A DNA stretch of 64,000 nt from NCBI GenBank assembly GCA_963681505.1, contig OY811990.1, positions 1,609,350 through 1,673,349 of the forward strand. Reading direction: 5' to 3'. The notes beneath the pieces were generated by a model. That model did no database searches and was not told where the DNA came from. It worked only from the letters and a program-made list of their open reading frames with translations. This DNA comes from Eunapius fragilis (Eukaryota > Porifera > Demospongiae > Spongillida > Spongillidae). How positions within the stretch are numbered: position 1 is the stretch's first letter; each line of letters opens with the position of its first letter. The position numbers were made by a program, and so were the translations under genes. Shown here piece after piece: positions 48,596-59,604 of this stretch.

Positions 48596-50946
48596 ATGAT
48601 ATTGTCGATATTTTTGCTGTTAACAGTAACAAGAGGTAAGCCATACTATTAAGTCGCGAGAACTAATTTTATTCGGAGACAAGGTATAAGAGGAAAAGTA
48701 GATTACAAACCTTGAGCATGGGCAATATAATAGACTAATTCAAGATACGCTAACTAGTACCCATTCTTTAATCAAAACGTTGACAAACTCTTCCAGTTCA
48801 ATTAATGGTGACATTTACGTATACATGTTATTATTTTCAGAAAACATTGGGCATTGTGCGGGTCAAACCCCAAGATATCATAACTTACAGTGGTGGTGCA
48901 AACGTGATAGTAGCGGGATCAGTCATCCAGCTCTTCTGTTCAGCCAGTGGACAGTTCACTGCTCCTCACATACAGTGGACCAGGAACAATATCACCATTC
49001 CAGAGACTGCACAGTTGCCTCATCTGATGGTCAAGAGTAGGACAGAGAACAACACCATCACTTCTTCAGTCCTCACTATCTAAGGTTTCTCTACAAGTGA
49101 TAATGGAAGTTATTACTATTGTGCTTTGGATAGTGATGGCTCTGATGTCAGCCAGCCATTACTACTCACAGGTATGAATAGCCATGGCCGGTTTTGATGC
49201 CCAAAGTAATCAGCTTATAACTCTACAGCGTCCAATGGTTCCAAATTGTTAAATGTAATTCGCGAAATTGGCAACACCACATCAGACAGAACATATGTTC
49301 CTGTTGGAAGTTCAAATATTTCAACCACTGGAACCATTTTGAGATGTTTGGCTGGACAGCCTTTCTTTATCCTCTTGTGCTGCACCCAGTGTGATATGGT
49401 TGAAGGATGGGACACAGCTATCTGGTGATGGGGTTAGGGTTGTTGTGACAACTACCAATACCACTATCATGGGATCAAACAGAACTGTAAGCTTTGTCCG
49501 TATCTTCAACTTCAGTCAGTCTGATACTGGAGTGTACCAGTGTGTGTTCTATGACACACCATCCCAGGAAGGGGAGGTCATCACCACTAGACCATACAAA
49601 GTGGACACAGGTATTGTATTTGATATCACATCACATCATAATGAATAACTTACCTTTAGGTTCTATCAATTTAAATCCAGTATCCAACTGTTCAATTATC
49701 CTCCATCCCCCTGAGCCTCTAGTCCTTCAAGTGGAGGCAGGGGGAGAGTATGCTGGTATTCAATGGACCAGGACACCAAGAGCTCTGAATGTCAGCAGTG
49801 ATGAACTGGTGGACTTCCAGCAGACTTTTTATCGAGCTGCTACTACAATGGTTTGTATGAAGCTGATCTGGTGACAAGGAAAGCAACCTTGGCTTTTCCT
49901 TCATTCAAATTTAATGTAACAGTGTATGTTGGTAAGTGTTGTTATGCTATGCATTAAAGGGCCTAGCTAGCAATAGTGCTACAAAAAGAACTGTTTTGAT
50001 CCTGCAACTTACACTGCATAATAAAATGGTATTTGCTATTAATCAAATTTGGTGAAATGTGATAGTGAGTATGGTGTATGTGACATCAACTTAACGCAAC
50101 AGTAAATATAAAGGATTCATTTACTATAGCGGAAATGTCACATAATTACATACACATATTCGTACATTTGCATCATATTTGAATAATAGTAAATACAAAT
50201 TATTATTCAGTGTTATACCTATATCACTTAGCGAACCTTTCATCCATTGTGACCGGCCACTTTAATGTCACCTGTGACAAAAGCACGCATGGTGGAACTC
50301 TCTCCACATACTCCTATGCAGATTTAACAACGTCATTTTACTTTGGCACTTCTGCAACAATAACTTCCGTCGATCAATTTAATAATGGCACTGCTAACGA
50401 AATGGTCACGTTATTCTCGACTGCTGCAGTCTGTATAATGTTCTTACATTTGGTCTTCATCATGGTTATAATCTGCATTGCTTGGAGGAGACGGCGTTGG
50501 ACATGTAAGGACTAGGCTTCTTTTTGTGCTCGTATTATATATGGCAGTTAAGTTAAACTGAGTACTGAAAGGTGTTAGGTTGGTTCATTATTTAATATGA
50601 ACGCTTTCTTTTAATGCCTAACAAATTTTCATCATTCGACTCCACAAATGTTAGTGCACTTCAAGGTAATGTTGGATGCCACTCAAATCACATACAACAC
50701 AGTATCGTAGTTGAGATTTCAGACAGTCTGAACCATCCTGAGTTTAACGAATCATTAGATGCCATACACTGTAAGCAAGGCGATGAGAGGCAACAGAATC
50801 GGATCTCCACTCAGAGTTATGTGCCAAATGAGGACGAATACACAGTGATGCAAAACGAAACTGAAATGTGCAGGAACATATATACCAATCCTGGCCACTG
50901 TCTCAATCCCACCAGCTGGCCGAGAGTCGGAATACACCAACTAAGC
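48596..50946 (+). pseudogene. Three-Ig type I membrane receptor, frameshifted
   Basis: Exons with good splice sites in phase 1: 48596-48635 (signal peptide MILSIFLLLTVTRG), 48841-49171 (Ig 1: VIQLFCSASGQ, HIQWTRN, GSYYYCALDSDGS), 49229-49610 (Ig 2: APSVIWLKDGTQLSG, SDTGVYQCVFYD), 49660-49931 (Ig 3: YAGIQWTRTP, CYYNGLYEADLV), 50232-50504 (stalk and helix STAAVCIMFLHLVFIMVIIC, then WRRRRW), and a cytoplasmic exon about 50614-50946 with Tyr motifs (DEYTVMQ, SEYTN). The three Ig exons are 331, 382 and 272 nt, each off a multiple of three. A TAA at 49081-49083 also interrupts Ig 1. The neighbouring 39-exon RTK has no frame errors, so sequencing error is an unlikely cause. Probably a dead or null allele of an inhibitory- or activating-type Ig receptor; ligand unknown. 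Confidence 0.7.
50017..50207. mobile_element. MITE, copy 2 of the 25428-25619 family
   Basis: A diverged copy with the same order of blocks: ATGGTATTTGCTATTAATCA, GTATGTGACATCAAC, AACAGTAAATATAAA, then the inverted end CATTTGCATCATATTTGAAT and ATAGTAAATACAAATTATTA. It sits in the intron before the transmembrane exon of the Ig receptor. Confidence 0.75.
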
Positions 50947-51285
50947 TAACACTATACTGCATCAAGGAAATCAAAGTACCAACGATCCGCACATTTCCAC
51001 GAAAGCTGAAGTTCAACGCGTGTGGTTGAAGCACATGCTATCCTTATATATTGTTAAGAAATAATGTGAACTATATACTACATTTGTTTTTAATGAGAAT
51101 ATGTTTGAGAGCCATGCATCCTATAAGGTATATAAATGATCGAGTGGAATATATCATGATATTTCTCTTGTACTGTTTATATTAATGCGTTGTGCTATAG
51201 GGTACTCTCAAAGCAAGAGCAGGTGGAAAAAGAGAAGGGATGCTGCCACTTATTCTGCAATTGAAATATATTTCATCGCTTAGCT

Positions 51286-51405
51286 GTACAGTACGCTGGA
51301 CAACGGACCTTTCAGTAGTATTTTAGCTGATCAGAAGTCAATGCACATCCCATTTGCCCCGCCTATTGACACAAGTTATATTTAATTACTGTGTGCTAAT
51401 TCTTT
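51286..51405. repeat. Dispersed repeat matching TRIM-NHL intron 1
   Basis: Direct copy of 44086-44215, with long identical blocks such as TGCACATCCCATTTGCCCCG and CCTATTGACACAAGTTATAT. Confidence 0.85.
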
Positions 51406-52059
51406 CTCCCATATTCATGAGGTTACAGTGGTACGACTTTGGGTTATGTGGTATCATGTCTTGATGTGTTTTGTATATATAACGGAGTTACAAAATGAAT
51501 AAGCAAGTTTTTTTTTGTGCTATTACATATCTTAAAAAGACAATAGCCTCCTCACCCCTTTTTAAAACGTGTCACGTCAACGTCAAACATATGTTAAGCC
51601 CCAGGCATGTATGAATATAATAGTTTATTGTTGAGACTAGCTTGTCCCCGTGAAAAATCAAGGGCTGATTATTCGTCTCGCTGTTATTCGCTATTCATTT
51701 GCCAGATGAACAGTTGGTCTACCTCCTAGCTCCTCTTTTTTTACCGGCTGTTTTACCAAATGTTGCATACATAATCTACCACACGGTTTACCACGCAACC
51801 TCTATAAAATGCCCGCGCAACTCGGCCTGTACGATGAGGCTTGAGAGTGAACCACAATAGCGTTGCATTTATTCTTTCGGCACGTATGCAGATCCCCCCT
51901 CCACATTGAATTCAAGAAATATTGAAATTTTTTTAGATATTAACCCCGGTGCCAAAAGTAAACCGTAACAGCGGTTAATTGCATACGCCCCCAATTGTAA
52001 GTAAACCTTTTATAACCGTAACAGTGGTTAATTTCGTACATTTTGTAAGCGGTACAGTT

Positions 52060-52512
52060 AGCTTCCAGAGTTGATTTGCTTGGCAGTTTTCTCGGTCCGA
52101 TTAGAGCAAGTACTTGTAATTTAGCTGTAAGAGGTTGGAGTCGGAAAGAAGAGGCTACGGCTTTTGAAGAGGAGGCTGGTGACAAGTACGCAGACCTTAA
52201 TGAACTGTTTTTAGACAGCTCTGAAATGGACAGTGACAATGACGCATCAGAGGAGGACATGAAGGTGAGGTACACATACCTTATGCCCAAGGAGAGTGAC
52301 GTTAGTGTTGAGTTTAACTCAGTCAAAACTCTGCTTTTTGAGAATCAAATTGAAGATATTAGTAAGACATTGCACCAGGTTCGAAAAGAGCGTGGAATAA
52401 AAGAAGGAGAAGAGTTAGATGATCCCAACATGTTGTTAAACGCATTTCTGGATCCTGTCCAGAGCCGGCGGAAGGTCTAAAATTCAACCCAGGCAAGAGG
52501 AGGGGTGCCAAG

Positions 52513-52549
<37 letters not shown>

Positions 52550-53290
52550 GAGCGGAAGCTTTAAAAGAATATGTAAGCCCAAAAATCTACCCAGGCAATT
52601 GCCTGGGTTGCCTGCTGGGATCCGCCGGCCATGCTGTCTTCTTGGCGTTTTTGTTAAAGTCTGTGAATCGTGCATTCACAGATGGTAAAGAGAAACTCTC
52701 GTACTATGACATTGAGATTTGCTTGAAGACACTCTTCTGGCTACACTTCTATCGCTGTTCCCCCGCTGCCTTTTTTGACAAAAAGGTTAGAAAAGCCTAT
52801 GGACCTGCCTCTGACCTAAGTGAAGAACTTTATGAAGGGTATTTCCTATAACACAGAGGGACAACATTATGGTGCTCACTTCAAGTCTACAATGACCATG
52901 CATGGACCATGTGTTTGCAGATGCCAGTACATCAGCTTGGAAGAACTGTGTTAATATGTTGTTCAACCCTTCTACCCCTTTGTGACAGGGCTGAATGCAT
53001 GCATGCAGAATTTGCTGGATATTATTACCCATGGCTCTAAAGATAACACTGTTAACCATGACATAACTTTGGATAGAGGCTATAGCTCAATTGATAATGT
53101 TAAAAGATGTGCAATGGTTGGACTGCGACACACATGCAGGTACAGTTAAGTGTAATGCTGGGCCATTTACGAATAAGCAGCCATCAAGTCTTAATGGACG
53201 TCCAATCAAACTTAATAACGGTGTTATAGGCATCAATATAAGCAATCTTGAAACAACCGCAATAGCGGTTGTTTTGACCGTTAGCCGGTA
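52060..53290 (+). pseudogene. Decayed DDE-type transposase
   Basis: Fragments in three frames on one strand. An acidic N-terminal part (52076-52480) has EEEAGDKYADLNELF and SEMDSDNDASEED. Then comes FWLHFYRCSPAAFFDKKVRK (52513-52851). A core reads DHVFADASTSAWKN, then HDITLDRGYSSIDNVKRCAM (52900-53140), and a C-terminal NAGPFTNKQPSS follows. LDRGY followed about 15 residues on by a Gly and a KRNAGPF-like stretch is a pattern I associate with a transposase family of cnidarians and sponges; the exact superfamily is uncertain. A 34-G run (52515-52548) and stops break the frame. A hairpin CCCAGGCAATTGCCTGGG lies at about 52590. Confidence 0.5.
52515..52548. repeat. Poly-G tract (34 G)
   Basis: The longest pure homopolymer in the window, interrupting the transposase relic. 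Confidence 0.95.
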
Positions 53291-53937
53291 GTGTAGAATG
53301 TCCGTACTTCTCAATCACGTAACTTGACAGCCATTCCTAGTCTAGCATCAGTATATCGGTACACTAGGAACCAATAGGCTATAGTACGAAGTTCATATAA
53401 AACGTCACAATGCATTTTTTTAACAATGCAGGTGTAGCAGTTCAATATAAAAATAAACCAAATTTACGGTTAATAAATTTCGGGGCTAAATGTGAAGTGG
53501 AAACCAGCTGTCATTGCGACCGCCTTTTGTGTGGGAGGTGGTCGTTCCTATTGGTTGCTAGGTACGCGTTCATACCTAGCAATCAATAGGCGCTAGGCCG
53601 AGTGTATAAATGAGTTACGCGAACGTACGTACGTACGATGGAAATTATGTCAAGTGCTGCCTACGCAAAAGATAGCCAGTATTGTCTATACATAGCGAAG
53701 TTCCTTAGGACGCAGGAAGGGAGAGGATTATTTTGGGGTGTGCATGTGTGGAGGGTGGGAGTGGGCCACTTTGCCAAAGGCAGCCCGGCCTGGCAGATAA
53801 CATCTGTTTGGTCATTGATGGTGGGTGGGGAAAACATGGCTGATATTTACAAGTGCCAAGCAAATTGTAAATAGCCACATTAAGTGAATAAGTCCACTCC
53901 AAATACTGCATTATTTAGAACTTGAACAAAAAAAAAA

Positions 53938-54312
53938 GCTTCCGTTATGGCTCAATCAAACTCTGTATCTCATAGTTGGCCCTGTGACGACAGTGCACCT
54001 CTTGAGCACACTATGGACGAGCACAGGAGAGAGGGGCTAAGGCAGCATCATATCCAGGCAATAGCTGTGACATAATTTTCCTAAGGTGCATCATATCCAG
54101 GCAATAGCGTGACACAATGTTGCTAAGGTAGCATCATATCCAGGCAATAGCTGTGACACAATGTTGCTAAGGCAGCATCATATTTAGGCAATAGCTGTGA
54201 CATAATGTTGCTAAGGGTGCATCATATCTAGGCAATAGCCTATGACATATAATGTTGCTAAGGGTGCATCATATCCTGCAATAGTATTGGCATAATGTTG
54301 CTAAGGTAGCGC
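53938..54312. repeat. 44-bp minisatellite with flank, copy 2
   Basis: The same lead sequence as 44667 (GCTCAATCAAACTCTGTATC), followed by about six diverged 44-base units (CATATCCAGGCAATAGC). Direct orientation, about 9.3 kb from copy 1. Confidence 0.9.
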
Positions 54313-54829
54313 ATATTTTGTGCCACTCAAAGGCAGTCAGGTAGCTGTCAGCCTTAGATCCTCAAATTGCACTTCTCCTCTTACATCATTGTGCCTCATC
54401 TTGCAAGCTGGTTCATTTAGCTTGCTCCACACTACCTTCTCTTGTGTCTGAAGGCCTAGCATTGTTTTTGTTTAATCAGGAGGTCCGTCGATACTTCTCT
54501 GATTGTGTTTGAATTGATGCTTCAGACTCTGATTGGCTGCAAAATCAGCTGAGCCTTAGTAGAGGTGGCGTAGGCCTCCGTAAGTTGGCTCTACATTGCT
54601 TAGCTGCGTCAATCATCAAAGCTGACTGTGCAGACTCTCGCGGTGAGTTCACTCTGCAAGCCATTACCTCATACAATAGCTTGGTTCCTCCTGCAAGGTC
54701 TGTCTCAGTTGAGTCTAGCTTTGCTTGATTTTTGATGAAATTTGGGGTCGAAATATTAAAAGACAAAAAAGTTATGACCGTTTGAATATCGGCATTACGT
54801 GGATCACAGTTTTTATATCAATCTCCATA
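54313..54829. other. Intergenic region
   Basis: No gene or recognisable repeat; the short minus-strand frame at 54545-54766 has no domain. Confidence 0.4.
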
Positions 54830-55211
54830 CAGTGGCGTGGTGGCTATTTATTGGCTGGGGGGGCACTTGCATATTTGGCGCCCCCCCCCCGGCGCAACCG
54901 CCACGCGCGTACGCTCTATGAATAAATAATAATCTGTCCTACATGCGTGCGCATGCGCTAACTGAACAAGGTAGGTTATTATTTAAATAGTATTTTATTG
55001 CATTGGGGTGCGTACGCGCGTCTCACGGCCTTTGTTCCAACGTAACAAGTGATTGCCGATTCAATTACCGTGGTATGATTTACGTATCGGAAGGAAAATA
55101 AATTTCAGTTTTTGGCGCTCCTTGTGCTCGGTGGCGCCCCTATTTTTAAGCCCCGCAGGGGGGGCAATTGCCCCCCCGGCCCCCCCTGGCCACCACGCCA
55201 CTGTCTCCATA
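54822..55211. mobile_element. hAT-like MITE, 374 bp, with 8-bp target duplication
   Basis: TIR CAGTGGCGTGGTGGC at 54830-54844 and its exact reverse complement at 55189-55203, flanked by TCTCCATA on both sides (54822-54829 and 55204-55211). An 8-bp duplication and CAGNGGCG ends are typical of hAT elements. The inside is rich in G/C runs with no transposase, so it is non-autonomous. The intact duplication and perfect terminal 15 bases suggest a fairly recent insertion. Confidence 0.92.
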
Positions 55212-57000
55212 TATTGTTTTATCGGGACTTAATGGCCCGTTTCACCGGTTAGAAATAAGTTACAAAAACAAGTAAACAGTTTTGAAAACCATTCAATGGT
55301 CTTTTTAAAATTATTATTTTTAGTTATGCGTTAATATAAAATTGTTTCAAACTTTTTTGTACCTAATAAATACATCCTATTCGTCTTCGCCCCTTCCTCC
55401 ATCGTAGCTTTTCGTTTAGTTAACTTTGCTGCACGGCCGGGATATACCGAAATCCTGAAGGATGCCTAAAATACGGTAGAAAATTTGGAATGGGCATGCC
55501 CATAACCCTAGGATATTTGGAACAGGGGTGGGGTGCCTATTATCCCATGACAACCTGACCCACGGTAACCCATGCATACCCCCCCCCCCCCCCCCCTCCC
55601 TCCACCCCTCCCAGATAAACTTGCCGCTTCCTTACGAAATAACTTCCTTATATTTAGCTATCTTTTGCATCGGCACTTGTCACGTCAGCTGCAGACTCAG
55701 CCCCACAGTGGGATCGAGGCAGGGAAAAGAGACCTAGCCGGCTAGCGCGTACCGGCTATAAGAACTTTCCAGGAAGGAGCATCCAGGTTGACGCGTGCAG
55801 TTGAAATGTATGCAAATTAAAAATTCAGGCAACTGTAACTCGCGATGGTATTATTTCAGTGCGTAAGAAAGAAGTTGTAGAGGACACAGGTCAGGGGTCT
55901 CTTAGAGAAAAAAAATGCGCTAGGTCGATCCCTTTCCGCTGCCTCGATCACATCTATGCTTTTAAATTTTCGATAAATCCGATAGCATCTTTCGCACCTT
56001 GCATGTTGTACCTTGCTGAGTTGACACTCCAAACATTTCCACACACCAAATCGCTGATTGCAGACTAGCACAAGCACTCAACCAACATGTGTGTGCATCA
56101 GTTTACATACAGTGTAGCTTGAAACGACAGCACTCCTCCATAACTTTCTCACCTCAATGTCCCTCCACATGAGCACATAATGCCTGAGGGGGATGTGTAC
56201 TATGTATGAGCTTCATACGTAGCTGTAGTACTATATACTCTAAACAGTAGATGTTGTCATTTGCTTATGTTAACCCTTAAAACTGCTATAGGCCACCAAA
56301 GCGGCCAAGCCAAATCTTTAAGATATGTGCTAATTATTTGTATGTGGTTAACTCATACATGAATGTCATTGTATCAGAGACTGTTCTTTGAAAACAACGC
56401 TGCCTTGTAGTCCAATCAATGTACCACCAATCCCGTAAGATATTGTAGCTGGTTGTACCCTGCATGTAGTTGCAGCCCCAGGTATCTGGTGTATTTGAAT
56501 ATTGGTGCATGAAAACCAGTGTGTGAGAGATTATTCGACAATATTCAAATGCAATAGACTAAGACTAAGTGTTTAGCCGTAAGGCCTAACAAATAACTTG
56601 TTGAGCATTATGATGTGGGAAATTTTCATGCAACAATAATAAATACACTATGCATGGACCAGCCAATACAATACTTTTACGGAAAATAGATAGTGCATTG
56701 ATTGACTATAATGTAGCCTTGCAAGGAAGCATGAAAGATATGCTAGCTATATACAATTAATTATTTAATGACAATCGGGCTTAGCCATTTTAGAAGATGA
56801 AGGCTATAGGGTTAATATTTTCACAGTGCTGGTATATATGCGTGCCCTGAGCCGACATACACATATGTATTGTTCCTCCATACAGATATTTGTAGTAGGC
56901 TGTCAGCACGTAACGTAACTGGCATTTTTCTACTTAATTATAGACGTACCTGACATCCATCATGTGACCATCCCTACCTAACACGAATCCCGTCATTACC
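55212..57000. other. Intergenic region
   Basis: No gene recognised. A C run lies at about 55580-55596. Overlapping short frames at 55856-56077 on both strands have no domain. Confidence 0.4.
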
Positions 57001-57195
57001 ATCCCTATCAAACATGAACTACCATCATGGTACCATCCCTACCCGTCATGCATAAACTCCCATCATGGGACCATCTCTACTCGTCATGCATAAACTCACA
57101 TCATGGGACCATCTCTACTCGTCATGCATATACTCCCATCATGGGACCATACCTACCGTCATGCATATACTCCCATCATGGGACCATACCTACCT
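57000..57195. repeat. About 38-bp minisatellite
   Basis: Five units with core CATCATGGGACCATCTCTAC and TCGTCATGCATA, about 200 bases 3' of the GPR157-like receptor. Confidence 0.9.
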
Positions 57196-57396
57196 GACAT
57201 GAACTTCAATAATATCTGCAGTACGTATGTTATGCATAGTACTTGCCCATGCATCATCACATTCTCTCCAAGAATACACACCAAATCAAATTCCGCACAC
57301 TAAGGAGTCACTCATTGTTATAATATAAGTCACTTATATATAGGATCATCTACTTACTATCGATCATCACTCGTTACATGTTACCGAAGTCACTAG

Positions 57397-58422
57397 TTAG
57401 TCACTTGGAAGTAAAAAATGGGTATCCATGCTGCAGGTACCAGTATCCGTTTTGTGCACTGTAGTGGCATTCTGACTAGAGCCATAATTTTCCACTACCC
57501 TTTTAATTCCATTCAAGGGACGAGTCCACCTTTTTTTAATAGTTGAAATTAAGACTATTAACATGTGCACCAGGAGAGCTGTACCAGCTGCAAAACTCCA
57601 CGCAGGAATGAAAAATGCGCTGGCATATATTAGATTCAGTTCTAACTTGTCCTCTGACATGTAAAGACGGTTTGTAAATGGAATCATAAAAAAAACGCAG
57701 AAGACAATGGGATAGACGATAAGGGGGAGAAGATGCTTCAGAGCTTGCCTGTGTTGGACACTGCCCATGGCCAATTCATCATGTCTGCAGTACACTCTGT
57801 AGATTAGAACTGCAAGCATTACCACCACTGCTATTGCCACAACGACTAAAATGATAAAGGCCACGCCATAAAAAAGAACAAACTGTTCAATTTCACCATT
57901 TATGACTATATCCAATGGACAGTTGTTTTTCCAGTTTTGAATCCAGCACCACGCCCCAGCTTGCCCATACGAGTTGGTAGTAAAAGGAATCACAGCCATT
58001 AAAAGTGGAATACACACAGAAAATGAGACATATGCCACTTCGAGCCTTTTTAGGTTCTTATGAAATACAGCAAAACAAAAAAGATGGAAAGTGAGGCATA
58101 CAACAAATAAAACTTTCATCATGATGAGCAATTGACCAAAGAAACCCGTCGCTTGGCATATCGGATGAGGAGCGCCGAATGCCAAAAAGAATCCAACAGT
58201 TGACATACCGAACAGAAGTGAACTTAATCCTTGGTAGAGGGCTAAACGGTACGATAGCATCTTGTAAAGTCTGAGAAGGAGTAAGAGGGTGATTGCTAGT
58301 GAGCAAACCACAACAGAGGCTCCTCCAGTAGCTATTCCGAGATAAGCAAGCTGCTTTACAATACCCTCGGACAAGTGCGTGGAACAGTTACTCATTTTGC
58401 TAGTCTTGTGCCCAGCCAGCAA
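57397..58422 (-). CDS. Seven-helix receptor of the cAMP-receptor/GPR157-like type
   Basis: Single-exon protein of 341 aa; a second in-frame Met ten codons on (MSNCSTH) may be the real start, since the first adds a basic lead. Seven hydrophobic segments lie roughly at residues 25-52, 60-82, 92-118, 127-147, 182-212, 233-253 and 268-292. A helix 3 Cys (HPICQATGFFGQL) can pair with the loop-2 Cys in QAGAWCWIQNW. AGAWCWI is a hallmark of the Dictyostelium cAMP-receptor/GPR157 group (family knowledge). N-glycosylation is possible at NCS. The C-terminal tail is short and Ser/Thr-rich. The receptor should sit in the plasma or ciliary membrane and couple to G proteins; the ligand is unknown. It is not close to the class A receptor at 1639 and shares no promoter with a neighbour. 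Confidence 0.82.
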   Translation of the reverse strand: MLAGHKTSKMSNCSTHLSEGIVKQLAYLGIATGGASVVVCSLAITLLLLLRLYKMLSYRLALYQGLSSLLFGMSTVGFFLAFGAPHPICQATGFFGQLLIMMKVLFVVCLTFHLFCFAVFHKNLKRLEVAYVSFSVCIPLLMAVIPFTTNSYGQAGAWCWIQNWKNNCPLDIVINGEIEQFVLFYGVAFIILVVVAIAVVVMLAVLIYRVYCRHDELAMGSVQHRQALKHLLPLIVYPIVFCVFFMIPFTNRLYMSEDKLELNLIYASAFFIPAWSFAAGTALLVHMLIVLISTIKKRWTRPLNGIKRVVENYGSSQNATTVHKTDTGTCSMDTHFLLPSD

Positions 58423-58870
58423 ATATTATAGATGCGTGATATCATTAATTAATCATCATAATCAAAGCTAGCTAGTCTGGGAACCCGACTGATCGGTTAG
58501 AGACTAGGCTGCGTATTAAGTTAGTTCAGTCGTGTCCCCAGACTAAATCAAAGCAGGTTCCATTATAGGAGTGATGTCGTACAATGAAGTCATTAATAAC
58601 GTGACTCGCGTCTGGAGGGACGACGGCGAATCGGATCATTTCCCTCTTTGTCGCTATTTATGTAGTGTTCTGTCTTTATGGTCCATCGTCGACAGCGAGG
58701 CATGTAATGTTGACGGGCAAGTGTGAACGCGCGAGCAGTACTCATATAGCCTGTGCCGTTGCCGACGTACACTCATGCTAGCAAGCCAATTACTATACTG
58801 CAACTTATTCTACACGGTATATATACCCAAACATACACCCATGCCTTTTACCCCACGATTCTATCGTATC
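58423..58870. other. 5' flank of the GPR157-like receptor gene
   Basis: Contains the presumed promoter. A short palindromic pair (AGTCTGGGAACCC near 58476 and CCCCAGACT near 58534) may be a small repeat. Confidence 0.35.
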
Positions 58871-58879
58871 AGTATCAAG

Positions 58880-59179
58880 TTCTTGTCTCCCTTCAAGTGA
58901 CCAAATTGAATGTGACCTGTAACTGCACTGAGTTCAATCGGCATTGACGAGTTCACACTCTGAATGGGTAGCCGGTCTTCCACACGCCACCTCCCCTCTC
59001 CTGCAACGGACCGCGTAGCGTGAGAGTGAGTCAGCATTCCCGTTTGCTTTTCTCGGTCTGTGAACGACCGTATACTGCGTATACTGATAAGGTCCCAAGC
59101 TCCACCTGCACAATCTGGGATTATTGCCCTCCAAAGATCGATGATCTGCATACGCGCGTGTACAGATTTGCGGCGTCAA
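58880..59179 (-). pseudogene. Ty3/gypsy reverse-transcriptase/RNase H relic
   Basis: Minus-strand frame with DHRSLEGNN, RWSLGPYQYTQYTVVHRPRK and ANGNADSLSRY. This matches the end of Ty3/gypsy RNase H, where RW..LQ.Y.....HRPGK.N.NADALSR is the familiar motif. Frameshifts on either side and its small size show it is a fossil fragment. Confidence 0.75.
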
Positions 59180-59604
59180 AAAGTATTTTTGGCATGGTAC
59201 GTAACCATATATACAAAATTGTTCTTCTTTGTGAGTGTGGCTTCAGATCAGTTTGTTTTGTTAGAAGTCTTTCCAACAAATTCTTTGATGGTGATTAGTC
59301 TAGATATTGATTCTGCATCAGATTGGTTTGAACCAAAAACCACTTGTCAGTTTTAAACCATAATGGTAAGTTTGGATAACTAACCATAAAAAAATAATGG
59401 TTTTGTATTTAAACCAGTTCCATTTTAAACCAATGATTTGGTTCGACATATCAACCAAATTATTTGCAGTGAGCTCACATTTGGGCCCTGCCACAGACTG
59501 ATGCACATGCCGCATTTAGGTATATCCATATAGTCAGTTGTTATGGATGTACGTGTTCGTATTAAGTCTAGCTGTGATGTATGTACGTGTTTAACTAACA
59601 TGGT

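Noticed and set aside
58861..59356. Overlapping plus-strand frames of 92 and 98 codons.
   Set aside because: They are shadows of the minus-strand Ty3/gypsy relic and of AT-rich flanking sequence.
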